Origin: Bacteroidota bacterium
Lineage (GTDB): Bacteria > Bacteroidota > Bacteroidia > Flavobacteriales > Weeksellaceae
Direction: 5' to 3'
NCBI GenBank assembly: GCA_023461035.1
Contig: JAEWOD010000033.1
Span: 1 to 64,000 of the forward strand
Length of the DNA stretch: 64,000 bases
The position numbers were made by a program, and so were the translations under genes. The notes under the pieces are model-generated. The model did no database searches, was not told the DNA's origin, and was given only the letters and a program-made list of their open reading frames with translations. Each line of letters opens with the position of its first letter. Position 1 is the first letter of the stretch. Shown here piece by piece: positions 23,803 to 32,319 of this stretch.

Positions 23803-24657
23803 ATGAATTTGGCATATACCATGCAAAAATTTCAAGATTGGTTCACCCAACAATGGGTCATTCTTTGGGGGCGAAAAATCAATCCTTCAGACTATCCTTG
23901 GTTGGTCGGCCCATTTGGGGAATTGAATGGAATCGAAGAGGATTTTATTTATCAATTGGCCAAGAAAGAAGAACTTAAAATCATTAGAAATATGGATTCA
24001 AAAGGTTTGTTGCATTCAATTTCAACACTTGATCTCGCGGAGGATGATTTAAACAGACTTTCAAAAAACATAATCGATTTTTATGAAAAGACCACTGATT
24101 TCAAATTAGGTTTTAGCGTGAAATGGAATCCTTTTTTTAAGATATTGGGTTATATCGTGAACCGATTATTTAGCCGACGGATTAATCAATTGAACATTCC
24201 GACCGGAAATATAAAAGAAAATGAAAATCTGACAAGCGAAATCATAGAATTAAGTTCCCAGAAAAATGGAGAAATAAAATATCGTATTTGGTTAAGAAAA
24301 TTTGAATCAACAGGAAAAATCATTTATTCGGGAATATATTCGATTTGCAACCTTCCAAATGGAACTACTTGCATCAAAGCCGTTTTCCCGTTACCAAAAG
24401 GAAATGCAACAGTCATTCTGAAACCGGCTGTTGGAATAAATGATGAACTAATTTTAGATTCTTCCGGAAAAAAGTTTGGCGATGCGGGTTTCTATTTTCT
24501 GCTAAACGATGCAAAAGGCAATTATTGGAGTCAATATATAAAATCCTTTACGGACAAACTGATAGTAAGCGAAGAACAAGGAAATTTAATAGCAATCCAA
24601 ACGCTAAAACTTTGGAATCTTACCGTTGCGAACTTCAAATACCTTATAGAGAAATGA
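23803..24657 (+). CDS. Hypothetical protein partnered with the CrtA-like gene
   Basis: A 284-residue protein without signal peptide, rich in Trp and Lys in its first 40 residues (FTQQWVILWGRKINPSDYPW). Residues 45-80 contain a helical acidic stretch. A region near 110-125 (LGYIVNRLFSRRINQLNIP) is amphipathic rather than a clear membrane helix. The second half alternates short beta strands (IKYRIWLRKF, GIYSICNLPNG, NATVILKPAVG). I do not recognise a family. It starts 12 bases after the CrtA-like gene, so the two are probably one operon and may act on the same substrate. Confidence 0.7.
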   Translation: MNLAYTMQKFQDWFTQQWVILWGRKINPSDYPWLVGPFGELNGIEEDFIYQLAKKEELKIIRNMDSKGLLHSISTLDLAEDDLNRLSKNIIDFYEKTTDFKLGFSVKWNPFFKILGYIVNRLFSRRINQLNIPTGNIKENENLTSEIIELSSQKNGEIKYRIWLRKFESTGKIIYSGIYSICNLPNGTTCIKAVFPLPKGNATVILKPAVGINDELILDSSGKKFGDAGFYFLLNDAKGNYWSQYIKSFTDKLIVSEEQGNLIAIQTLKLWNLTVANFKYLIEK

Positions 24658-24701
24658 AATAATTTTAACTAACATTTGTCTGAGACCAATCAGATTATTA
24701 A

Positions 24702-27700
24702 TCAAAACCTCGCCTGAATCTGAACGCTTCCCGTATGGATGGTTTTATTTTCTTCCGTTTTACGCCCGTCATAGCTGATATTGACACTCAAATAAGAATT
24801 CAATTGGCGTTGCACCATGAGTTGCCAGACAAAATTATTTCCCGGCTTTAATCCTTCCATCATTTGATTTCCGACTACCGATTGGGCATTTCCGGTGAAA
24901 TCGTTTTTGATATAATTAAAAGTGGCCAGAAGAGATGATTTGGAACCGTCATTCCACTGGATTTCCGTTCCCATATTGGATTGGTTCAGCATTTCCAATC
25001 CTGTACGATTGGTTTTATTTTGATAAGTATAATTAATCGCTGCGCTGAATTTACTTTCGATCTGATAGGAGAATTGTGGTTTCAAACGCCAGGATTCGAT
25101 GATGAAACGACGGCTTTCAAATACATCGGATTTGCTTTGTGTCCGGACGTTTTCACCTTCTGCCAGAAAAAAGAAATTGTCCCAAGGTTCGTATTTCGCA
25201 TTCAGCAAATGACTTTTCGAATCACGGGATTCCGCCCCGATAAAGATATAGCTTTGGGACTCTTGTTGTGAATAAGTGTAAGCCGACGACCATTTGTATT
25301 GCCCTCCCTGATTGAAATTCAGACTGCTTCGTAAACTCTGGGATTTGCTTAGAAGATTATCCGAACTCACAAAAGGATTCCATTCCAGCGTTTTTCCTTC
25401 TTTTAAAAGCGAATTGCTGGACTGTAAAGAAGCCTGAACTATCCATCTTCCCAGAAATTTATTTTCCGAATTCAACAATTCTTTGGGTTTCAACCGGAGG
25501 GAGAAATTGAAATTATTTTTATTGGTTTTCATGTATTTCACCGTATTGGTATAAACCCGGATATAATTGGCTTGATCCTGATATTCAGCCACTTCAAATT
25601 CGTCCAATTGCTCCAGCCCATCACCATTGTAGTCCGTCCATTTGTAAATTCCCGTTCCGTCCGTCACTTTCACATATTCAAATTCCCGCTGTGGTTCCAC
25701 GCCGCTTCCCAATTCATAAAAAGCATTGATCACCATTCCTCCGCGTAAAAAACTACGATACCAGCGGATGTTTCCCGTTACATAATCCTCCCTTGGATTA
25801 TCCTCAAAAACATAGTTGACAGACCGATAATGCGCCGTCATTTCCAAACGCTGGTTTTGTTTGCTGATCAATTTGGATTGTAAAATCAAACCGTTGGATT
25901 TCGTCAGACGTTCCATCACACCCAGCCTTACGGAATCATCCCGCCGGTTATAATACGTCAATTGCGCATAGATTTTGGCGGTGTCGCCTATTCCCGCCAT
26001 TCCCTGAATTTCATCCCAACGAAAGGAGAGATTGGACAAATTATTTCCTTCCGTTGCATTTAGATGATCCTCGATTTCGTTGGATTCGCCGGCGTATTGT
26101 GCTCCCACCCAAACCGATTTCCATATTTTCCTTTTGGCCAAAGCCCGATAACGCAAAAACTGTGAATTATCGGCATCCAAATCAGGATTTAAAATGTTTT
26201 GATTTTCAGCATTTAAAAGTGAAAAATCGGCCTGTGCAAAATTCTTATCAGATTGATAATTCAAATTCAAATCGTTTTTGATACCATTGTATTGTCCCTC
26301 ATTTTGAAGATAATGCAGATTGTATTTCAACTGAAGCGAGTCCTGATAACTCGTCATCAATCCCAGTCTCAGATAGGTTTGATTGGCTTCGGACAGTTCG
26401 TCTTGTAAATTAAAATCACGGGTAAATTCAACTGAACGCAACCTTTGGATCGAATTAAAATTTTTCCGGATATAGGACAATTCTAACTGCGGCTGTAGTT
26501 TCCAATCATTGAATTCGAAATTCTGATTTCCATAAATTCTCCCTGCAAAACCGGTATTTTCACCATCATCTATATCCGAAAACAAATTCAAATCTTCATT
26601 GCTCAGCGCCAAATCAATTCCCAAAATCCCCTTTTTCAATTTATAGGAAGAATTCAGTGTATAAAGTTGCAAACGTTTGGGCGGAACCAATTGTCGGATC
26701 GGCTCATAATTTCCCTGCGGAATCCCATTGACAGGAGCCACGTATTGAAAAATCTTTCCATTGATTTCAATGTCGGACTGCATATAATTTCCGTTGTTAT
26801 TTCCTGTGTATGTGAACGTTACCTGATACAATTCCTCATTTGGATCTTCCGAATATTCAAATACTTCCACTCCGCCCACAATTATTTTCCTGTACAAATT
26901 TTTATCGGGATCATAATCTGCCGGAATTGCAGTTGTATTGTACATTTCTTCCGGATTGTTTCCGGCATCGGCAAGGATTTGTTTGTCGGCATCGCTCAGG
27001 TTTTCGTTCAGCGGATTATTTTTGGAATCACCATTCGAATAAAAATGACCGGCAATATAAAATTTGTCCGATTCGTGTTCCACGCCTGCATACATCAGAA
27101 ACTGCGAATAACTCCGGTTGGCATAGAGATATTCGACCGTAATCCGGGAATTATCCGTAATCAACCGGTTGCTGGTAAAGGTCAGTTCTCCCGTGTTATA
27201 ATTGATGACATAGTCCTGGTTCTCGCCACGTGTGAGCAAAACACCATCCAGATAAATGCGTTCACTTCCCGAAACGATGATGATGTACAATTCGTTATTA
27301 TTTCCGGAAAGACGGTACGGGCCTTGGTTTCCGTTTTGTCCTATAAATTTTTTAGTGGCAAATTCTCCACGGGTTACACTTCCCGCAACCGAAACCCGGG
27401 TTTTGGAATCGTTGTTATGGGTCAGCTCCGTTCCCACCTGGAGTCCGGTAACTTTTTGGGTAAAATTTCCAAAGAAATCTTTTTCCTGAATCAAATCGAT
27501 GTGTCCCGCCCTGACTTTTGAATTTTTATTGAATAATTCGACATAGACTTTATCAAATTCCTGCAATTGCTGGGTATAGCCGTCTGCCTGAATCGGAACA
27601 TTACTGTCTGAAATCACTGCATTGATACCGATTTCTTCGGTCAGATTTCCGGTCAATTGTAAATCTAACGAGGATTGTACAGACGCGCTTTGGTTATTTC

Positions 27701-28151
27701 CGAAACGGATTCCGCGTACGAGCGATCCGCGGCTGTTCAAACCGTCAAACGGTTTTTTTTGTTCTTTGAATTCTTCGCCTAAAGCATAATATTTATTTTC
27801 CTGCGTCGGCTCGATGATGAGTGCCGTGTCTTTTGAGAAAACGGATGAGGCCTGCAAATCGGGGTGGATATAATAGGACACCAAAACTTTCTGTCCGTTT
27901 AGACTTTCATCAAAAATGATTTCGCCTTTTGCAAAATCAATCTTATAAAACATCTCTGAAACAGGTTTTCCTTCTTCGTCCGTGATCAATAATTTTTCAG
28001 GGAGAATGACACGGGCGTTGAGCTGAACGGTATCTGCAACAATGATCGAATCCTGACGCAAATTATCATTTTGCCAAGTCGGAACCTGTGCAAAAATGGA
28101 AATGGCACCCATCATCCCAATTAGAAAAAATATGTAAAACTTATCGCCCAA
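24702..28151 (-). CDS. Large conserved outer-membrane protein of unknown function
   Basis: A 1149-residue outer-membrane protein. The start is a TTG at 28151 that gives a good signal peptide (MGDKFYIFFLIGMMGAISIFAQ). Residues 30-130 are a beta-rich periplasmic part. Then comes a region of a type I have seen in several Bacteroidota outer-membrane families: LVRGIRFGNNQSASVQSSLDLQ, AVISDSNVPIQADGYTQQLQEFDKVYVEL and ERIYLDGVLLTRGENQDYVINYNTGELTFT near residues 145-330. The rest (about 350-1149) reads as many long alternating strands and ends VQIQARF, as in a large barrel. Function unknown. It is divergent from DUF4260. Confidence 0.7.
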   Translation of the reverse strand: MGDKFYIFFLIGMMGAISIFAQVPTWQNDNLRQDSIIVADTVQLNARVILPEKLLITDEEGKPVSEMFYKIDFAKGEIIFDESLNGQKVLVSYYIHPDLQASSVFSKDTALIIEPTQENKYYALGEEFKEQKKPFDGLNSRGSLVRGIRFGNNQSASVQSSLDLQLTGNLTEEIGINAVISDSNVPIQADGYTQQLQEFDKVYVELFNKNSKVRAGHIDLIQEKDFFGNFTQKVTGLQVGTELTHNNDSKTRVSVAGSVTRGEFATKKFIGQNGNQGPYRLSGNNNELYIIIVSGSERIYLDGVLLTRGENQDYVINYNTGELTFTSNRLITDNSRITVEYLYANRSYSQFLMYAGVEHESDKFYIAGHFYSNGDSKNNPLNENLSDADKQILADAGNNPEEMYNTTAIPADYDPDKNLYRKIIVGGVEVFEYSEDPNEELYQVTFTYTGNNNGNYMQSDIEINGKIFQYVAPVNGIPQGNYEPIRQLVPPKRLQLYTLNSSYKLKKGILGIDLALSNEDLNLFSDIDDGENTGFAGRIYGNQNFEFNDWKLQPQLELSYIRKNFNSIQRLRSVEFTRDFNLQDELSEANQTYLRLGLMTSYQDSLQLKYNLHYLQNEGQYNGIKNDLNLNYQSDKNFAQADFSLLNAENQNILNPDLDADNSQFLRYRALAKRKIWKSVWVGAQYAGESNEIEDHLNATEGNNLSNLSFRWDEIQGMAGIGDTAKIYAQLTYYNRRDDSVRLGVMERLTKSNGLILQSKLISKQNQRLEMTAHYRSVNYVFEDNPREDYVTGNIRWYRSFLRGGMVINAFYELGSGVEPQREFEYVKVTDGTGIYKWTDYNGDGLEQLDEFEVAEYQDQANYIRVYTNTVKYMKTNKNNFNFSLRLKPKELLNSENKFLGRWIVQASLQSSNSLLKEGKTLEWNPFVSSDNLLSKSQSLRSSLNFNQGGQYKWSSAYTYSQQESQSYIFIGAESRDSKSHLLNAKYEPWDNFFFLAEGENVRTQSKSDVFESRRFIIESWRLKPQFSYQIESKFSAAINYTYQNKTNRTGLEMLNQSNMGTEIQWNDGSKSSLLATFNYIKNDFTGNAQSVVGNQMMEGLKPGNNFVWQLMVQRQLNSYLSVNISYDGRKTEENKTIHTGSVQIQARF

Positions 28152-28251
28152 ATTCAGGTTTTATAGTACAAATAACGGAAAATTAATGCGTGTCGTACAC
28201 TTGTCCTGTAACAAAACCAAAATCTCACAACTTATTAAGAAATTCTCATTT

Positions 28252-28608
28252 ATGAAAACACTCGTTCGTTTGGAAAATATAGGCTTGTTTCTTCTTTCGG
28301 TTTACTTATTTTCACTTTTGGATTTTTCTTGGTGGTGGTTTCCGGCTTGTCTTTTATTGCCCGATTTGAGCATGGTTGGTTATGCATTTGGCAATAAAAC
28401 AGGTGCCATCCTTTACAACTTTTTCCATCATCAGCTTTTAGCGGTAATTGTTTATATAGCCGGAATATATTTTGGAAACGAATGGATTCAGTTTGCCGGA
28501 ATTATTTTATTGGCGCACTCGGTAATGGATCGGATTTTCGGATATGGATTTAAATATTTCTCCGGATTTAAAGACACCCATTTGGGGAAAATAGGAGATG
28601 GAAACTGA
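28252..28608 (+). CDS. DUF4260 family membrane protein
   Basis: A 118-residue inner-membrane protein with about four membrane helices, the size of DUF4260. I chose the ATG at 28252, since the 22 residues of the longer frame are polar and unlike the family. Landmarks are LENIGLFLLSVYLF at the start, FPACLLLPDLSMVGYAFGNKTGAILYN in the middle, and the closing AHSVMDRIFGYGFKYFSGFKDTHLGKIG, which carries the conserved His and Asp residues. Function unknown. Its stop codon overlaps the first unit of the dyad repeat that precedes the DUF4143 ATPase gene. Confidence 0.83.
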   Translation: MKTLVRLENIGLFLLSVYLFSLLDFSWWWFPACLLLPDLSMVGYAFGNKTGAILYNFFHHQLLAVIVYIAGIYFGNEWIQFAGIILLAHSVMDRIFGYGFKYFSGFKDTHLGKIGDGN

Positions 28609-28700
28609 CGAAATTAATGTAAATTCAGTCAGAGGATTGACGGAATTAATGCAAATTCAGTCAGTCAACTGACGGAATTAACAAAAATTAATTATATTTG
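28605..28700 (+). promoter_or_regulatory. Three 32-bp-spaced dyad repeats ending in a promoter
   Basis: Units begin at 28605, 28637 and 28669, exactly 32 bases (three helical turns) apart. Each has the arm (C/T)TGACxGAATT, and the first two close with AATTCAGTCAG, the reverse complement of the arm. The third unit is cut short and runs into TATATTTG (28693-28700), an exact -7 element upstream of the ATPase gene. It looks like an iterated operator, possibly bound cooperatively. Confidence 0.6.
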
Positions 28701-28712
28701 TCATGAATTTAA

Positions 28713-29867
28713 ATGCCTGGAATCATGGCAAATCGATACGAAAGAGCCTTATTAAGCGAGTTTGAAAAAAAAGTACGTCCTAACAAAGTCCTGATTTTGC
28801 TGGGTGCGCGACGCGTAGGAAAAACCAAACTCATTCAGGATTATCTAAAAACCATTCCGCCAAAAAAATATTTGGCGCTGAATGGTGAGGATGTCAATGA
28901 TGCCGAATTGCTTCGGGAGCGTTCTGTTGCCAATTACAAACGATTGTTGGAAGGAATTGAAATTTTGGCAATTGATGAAGTTCAGCATATTCCTGAAATC
29001 GGGCTGATTTTGAAATTAATCGTGGATTCCATAGATGGAATTAAGGTAATAGCAACGGGTTCGTCCATGTTTGACATGAACAATAATCTGGGTGAACCAT
29101 TGGTTGGAAGAAAAAATACTTTGTATTTATTTCCTTTGGCCCAAATGGAGTTTTCCCAATTCGAAAATCATAAACAAACCACTGAAAATCTGGAGCTAAG
29201 GCTTTTGTTTGGTGGATATCCTGAGTTGGAACAATATGCAGATTGGGGCGAAAAAGAGGAATATCTGCGCGAAATCATTAATTCATATTTATTGAAAGAC
29301 ATTTTGATTTACGAGGGAATTAAAAGTTCGGCAAAAATTTATGATTTGCTCAAAATGATTGCATTTCAAGTGGGCAAAGAAGTTTCTTTACAGGAGTTGG
29401 GTAACCAGCTACAGATTTCAAAAAACACTGTAGAGCGTTATTTGAACTTGCTTTCCAAAGTCTTTGTTTTGTATAAACTAAATGGATTTAACCGAAATTT
29501 ACGAAAGGAAATCACCAAATCAACTCGTTGGTATTTTTATGATAACGGAATCCGTAACGCACTTATCCAAAATTTCAATCGATTGGATATGCGAAATGAT
29601 ACAGGCGAATTATGGGAAAATTATCTGGCTGCTGAGCGAATTAAAAAGCAAAATTATCAGAAACTGAATGCCGATAATTACTTCTGGCGGACTTACGATC
29701 AACAGGAACTGGATTGGGTGGAAGTGAAAAATGAGTCTCTTGCCGGATTTGAGTTCAAATGGAATGAAGTCCGGAAACCCAAAATCCCGACGGCTTTTGC
29801 CAAAGCTTATCCGGAAGCAACATTTGAGGTGATTAACCCCAAAAACTATCTGGATTTTATCTCTTAA
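28713..29867 (+). CDS. AAA-type ATPase with C-terminal DUF4143 domain
   Basis: A 384-residue cytoplasmic ATPase of the widespread AAA_14/DUF4143 family. The Walker A motif is LGARRVGKTKLI near residue 32, the Walker B motif is ILAIDEVQHI near residue 92, and a sensor-like ATGSSMFDM follows near 114. From about residue 200 the DUF4143 part begins: ISKNTVERYLNLLSKVFVLYKLNGF (a winged-helix-like helix) and TRWYFYDNGIRNALI, then a nuclease-like core with ELDWVEVKN. Alternative start: ATG at 28725. Members are often linked to defence or phase-variable accessory regions, but the function is unknown. Its promoter contains unusual dyad repeats. Confidence 0.85.
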   Translation: MPGIMANRYERALLSEFEKKVRPNKVLILLGARRVGKTKLIQDYLKTIPPKKYLALNGEDVNDAELLRERSVANYKRLLEGIEILAIDEVQHIPEIGLILKLIVDSIDGIKVIATGSSMFDMNNNLGEPLVGRKNTLYLFPLAQMEFSQFENHKQTTENLELRLLFGGYPELEQYADWGEKEEYLREIINSYLLKDILIYEGIKSSAKIYDLLKMIAFQVGKEVSLQELGNQLQISKNTVERYLNLLSKVFVLYKLNGFNRNLRKEITKSTRWYFYDNGIRNALIQNFNRLDMRNDTGELWENYLAAERIKKQNYQKLNADNYFWRTYDQQELDWVEVKNESLAGFEFKWNEVRKPKIPTAFAKAYPEATFEVINPKNYLDFIS

Positions 29868-29878
29868 TGAATGTATTA

Positions 29879-29911
29879 AGCCCTAACAGGGTTTGAAACC
29901 CTGTTAGGGCT
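29879..29911. terminator. Perfect 16-bp palindrome, probable bidirectional terminator
   Basis: AGCCCTAACAGGGTTT (29879-29894), one base, then its exact reverse complement (29896-29911). It lies between the converging ATPase and glyA genes. Such CCCTAACAGGGTTT palindromes are common between genes in Flavobacteriia. Neither strand has a strong T run, so it may be a dispersed REP-like element as much as a terminator. Confidence 0.6.
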
Positions 29912-29921
29912 ATAATTTATC

Positions 29922-31193
29922 TTACCACTGAAAAAGCGGGCGTTCTTCCATCATTTCGATTACTTTTTCGCCAACTGCTTCCAAAACTTCTTCTTTATCT
30001 TTATTCATCAAAGCTTCATCGATCAAATCGGCAATGGCCTGCATATCCGCTTCCTTTAAACCACGGGTTGTGATCGCTGCTGTTCCTAAACGGATTCCCG
30101 AAGTGGTAAACGGTGATTTATCGTCAAATGGCACCATGTTTTTGTTACAGGTAATATCCGCTTTAACTAAAGCATTTTCTGCTTCTTTTCCGTTGATGTT
30201 TTTGTTTCGTAGATCAATCAACATCAAATGATTATCTGTTCCGCCGGATACAATGTCATACCCATTGCCCATCATCGCTTTGGCCAATGCCTGTGCATTT
30301 TTGGTCACTTGGATGATATAATCCATGTATCCCTCAGAAAGCGCTTCTTCAAAAGCAACCGCTTTTGCCGCAATCACATGTTCCAAAGGACCGCCTTGTG
30401 TTCCCGGGAAAACAGCCATGTTCAATAGCTGGGACATCATTTTGATTTCGCCCTTCGGCGTTGTTTCTCCCCAAGGATTTTCAAAATCTTTTCCCATCAT
30501 GATGACTCCACCTCTCGGGCCACGCAGCGTTTTATGCGTAGTAGAAGTTACAAAATGACAATGCGGCATAGGATCGTTCAAAACGCCTCGTGCAATCAAA
30601 CCTGCAGGATGCGCAATGTCTGCCATCAATAAAGCACCTACCTCATCGGCCACTTCACGGAATTTTGCGAAATCAATATCGCGTGAATAAGCAGATGCTC
30701 CGCAAATGATCATCTTTGGTTTTTCTGCCAAGGCCGTCTGCCTCATCGCTTCATAATCAATTCTTCCTGATTCTTTATCAACCCCATAAAAACAAGTTTG
30801 ATAAAGGATTCCCGAAGAACTCACCGGTGAACCATGCGTTAAATGGCCACCATGAGACAAATCCAATCCCATGATTTTATCACCCGGTTTCAAACAAGCC
30901 AAATAAACAGAAGAATTCGCTTGAGAACCGCTATGCGGCTGAACATTGGCATATTCTGCATTGAACAAATGTTTGAGTCTTTCGATGGCAAGCGTCTCGA
31001 TTTGATCCACGACTTCACATCCGCCATAATATCTTTTTCCGGGGTATCCTTCCGCATACTTGTTTGTCAGGATGGAACCCATTGCTTTCATCACATTTTC
31101 ACTTACGTAATTTTCAGACGCAATCAACTCTAAGCCAATCGTTTGTCTTTCTCTTTCGTCTTCGATTAAATCAAAAATTATATCCTGTGCCAT
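29922..31193 (-). CDS. glyA: Serine hydroxymethyltransferase
   Basis: A 423-residue pyridoxal-phosphate enzyme converting serine and tetrahydrofolate to glycine and methylene-tetrahydrofolate, the main source of one-carbon units. The family text is unmistakable: LIASENYVSENVMKAMGSILTNKYAEGYPGKRYYGG near residue 23, HGGHLTHGSPV near 117, the PLP-binding lysine in STTHKTLRGPRGG near residue 221, and VKADITCNKNMVPFD near 340. Length is normal for the bacterial enzyme. It is transcribed alone from a promoter it shares a narrow gap with, opposite anmK. Confidence 0.97.
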   Translation of the reverse strand: MAQDIIFDLIEDERERQTIGLELIASENYVSENVMKAMGSILTNKYAEGYPGKRYYGGCEVVDQIETLAIERLKHLFNAEYANVQPHSGSQANSSVYLACLKPGDKIMGLDLSHGGHLTHGSPVSSSGILYQTCFYGVDKESGRIDYEAMRQTALAEKPKMIICGASAYSRDIDFAKFREVADEVGALLMADIAHPAGLIARGVLNDPMPHCHFVTSTTHKTLRGPRGGVIMMGKDFENPWGETTPKGEIKMMSQLLNMAVFPGTQGGPLEHVIAAKAVAFEEALSEGYMDYIIQVTKNAQALAKAMMGNGYDIVSGGTDNHLMLIDLRNKNINGKEAENALVKADITCNKNMVPFDDKSPFTTSGIRLGTAAITTRGLKEADMQAIADLIDEALMNKDKEEVLEAVGEKVIEMMEERPLFQW

Positions 31194-31212
31194 TGTCCAA
31201 ATTTTAGTTGTC

Positions 31213-31220
31213 CAAAAGTA
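31213..31220 (-). promoter_or_regulatory. -7 promoter element of glyA
   Basis: On the minus strand this reads TACTTTTG, an exact TAnnTTTG, 19 bases before the glyA start codon. Confidence 0.5.
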
Positions 31221-31244
31221 GGGATTTTATCTTACTTTTAGAAG

Positions 31245-32300
31245 ATGAAATCGTATTTTGCCATTGGGTTGATGTCGGGAACTTCTTTGGACGGATTGGA
31301 TATATGTTATGTGAAATTTCCGATTCCGGAAATAGAGAATTTTGAAATCCTGAAGGCCGAAACAATTCCTTATGATGCAAATTGGAAATCGAAACTCAAA
31401 AATTCCATACATCTATCGGCAGAAGAATTAACCCGGCTTGATTTTGATTATGGGATTTATTTGGGTCAAACCATAAAAGAATTCATTGAAAAAAACCAAA
31501 TCAATCAACTTGATTTTATCGCTTCACACGGACACACGGTTTTTCATAATCCAACTAAAAATTATACCCTCCAAATCGGTAAAGGTCAAGGAATTTTTGC
31601 CAAAACCGGCATCCAAACGGTTTTTGATTTCCGTTCGCAAGATGTTTTATTGGGAGGCCAGGGAGCTCCTTTGGTACCGATAGGGGATGAATATCTGTTT
31701 AAAAACTATGATGCCTGTCTGAACCTGGGTGGTTTTTCCAATATTTCATTTAGCCGAAACAAAAAGAGAATGGCATTTGATATTTGTCCGGTCAATGTGG
31801 TTTTGAATCAATTGAGCGAAGAATTGGGAAAATCCTATGACGAAAATGGCGAAATAGCTCGATCTGGAAAAATAAATACCGATTTGCTTTTTGAGCTCAA
31901 TCAATTGGAATTTTATAAAAATACGCCTCCCAAATCGCTTGGGATCGAATGGTGTTTGGAAAACATTTTTCCATTGTTAAAAAAACAAACGCTTCCAGTT
32001 AAGCATTTATTGGCGAGTTTTACCGAACATATTGCCGAACAAATTGCGATGGTTTTGAATCAAAATGCCATTCAAAATGTTTTGATGACGGGAGGTGGTG
32101 CTTATAACGGATATTTGATGGAAAGGCTGCAAGCCAAAACAGATGCTCAGGTTATCATCCCTGAAAATCGATTAATTGATTTCAAAGAAGCTTTGGTTTT
32201 TGCATTTATGGGATTGAGGCGTTTGGAAAATCAGGTTAACGTGTTTTCATCGGTTACCGGAGCATCGAAAGATCATAGTTCCGGAATAATAGTCGCTTAA
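31245..32300 (+). CDS. anmK: Anhydro-N-acetylmuramic acid kinase
   Basis: A 351-residue kinase that phosphorylates anhydro-MurNAc from cell-wall turnover to MurNAc-6-phosphate, for peptidoglycan recycling in the cytoplasm. The N-terminal GLMSGTSLDGLDI is the family signature, followed by SHGHTVFHNP near residue 93, GDEYLFKNYDACLNLGGFSNIS near residue 147 and LMTGGGAYNGYLMERL near residue 285. Length matches the family. It stands in a divergent pair with glyA, with only 51 bases between the start codons. The regulator gene follows 19 bases downstream, so it may be co-transcribed with it. No further recycling gene is visible. Confidence 0.93.
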   Translation: MKSYFAIGLMSGTSLDGLDICYVKFPIPEIENFEILKAETIPYDANWKSKLKNSIHLSAEELTRLDFDYGIYLGQTIKEFIEKNQINQLDFIASHGHTVFHNPTKNYTLQIGKGQGIFAKTGIQTVFDFRSQDVLLGGQGAPLVPIGDEYLFKNYDACLNLGGFSNISFSRNKKRMAFDICPVNVVLNQLSEELGKSYDENGEIARSGKINTDLLFELNQLEFYKNTPPKSLGIEWCLENIFPLLKKQTLPVKHLLASFTEHIAEQIAMVLNQNAIQNVLMTGGGAYNGYLMERLQAKTDAQVIIPENRLIDFKEALVFAFMGLRRLENQVNVFSSVTGASKDHSSGIIVA

Positions 32301-32319
32301 TTTTTTTTAATTTTACCGT

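Noticed and set aside
26667..27521. 284-residue open frame on the plus strand inside the outer-membrane protein gene
   Set aside because: The opposite frame is a continuous 1149-residue protein with signal peptide and barrel text; the plus frame is an antisense artefact.
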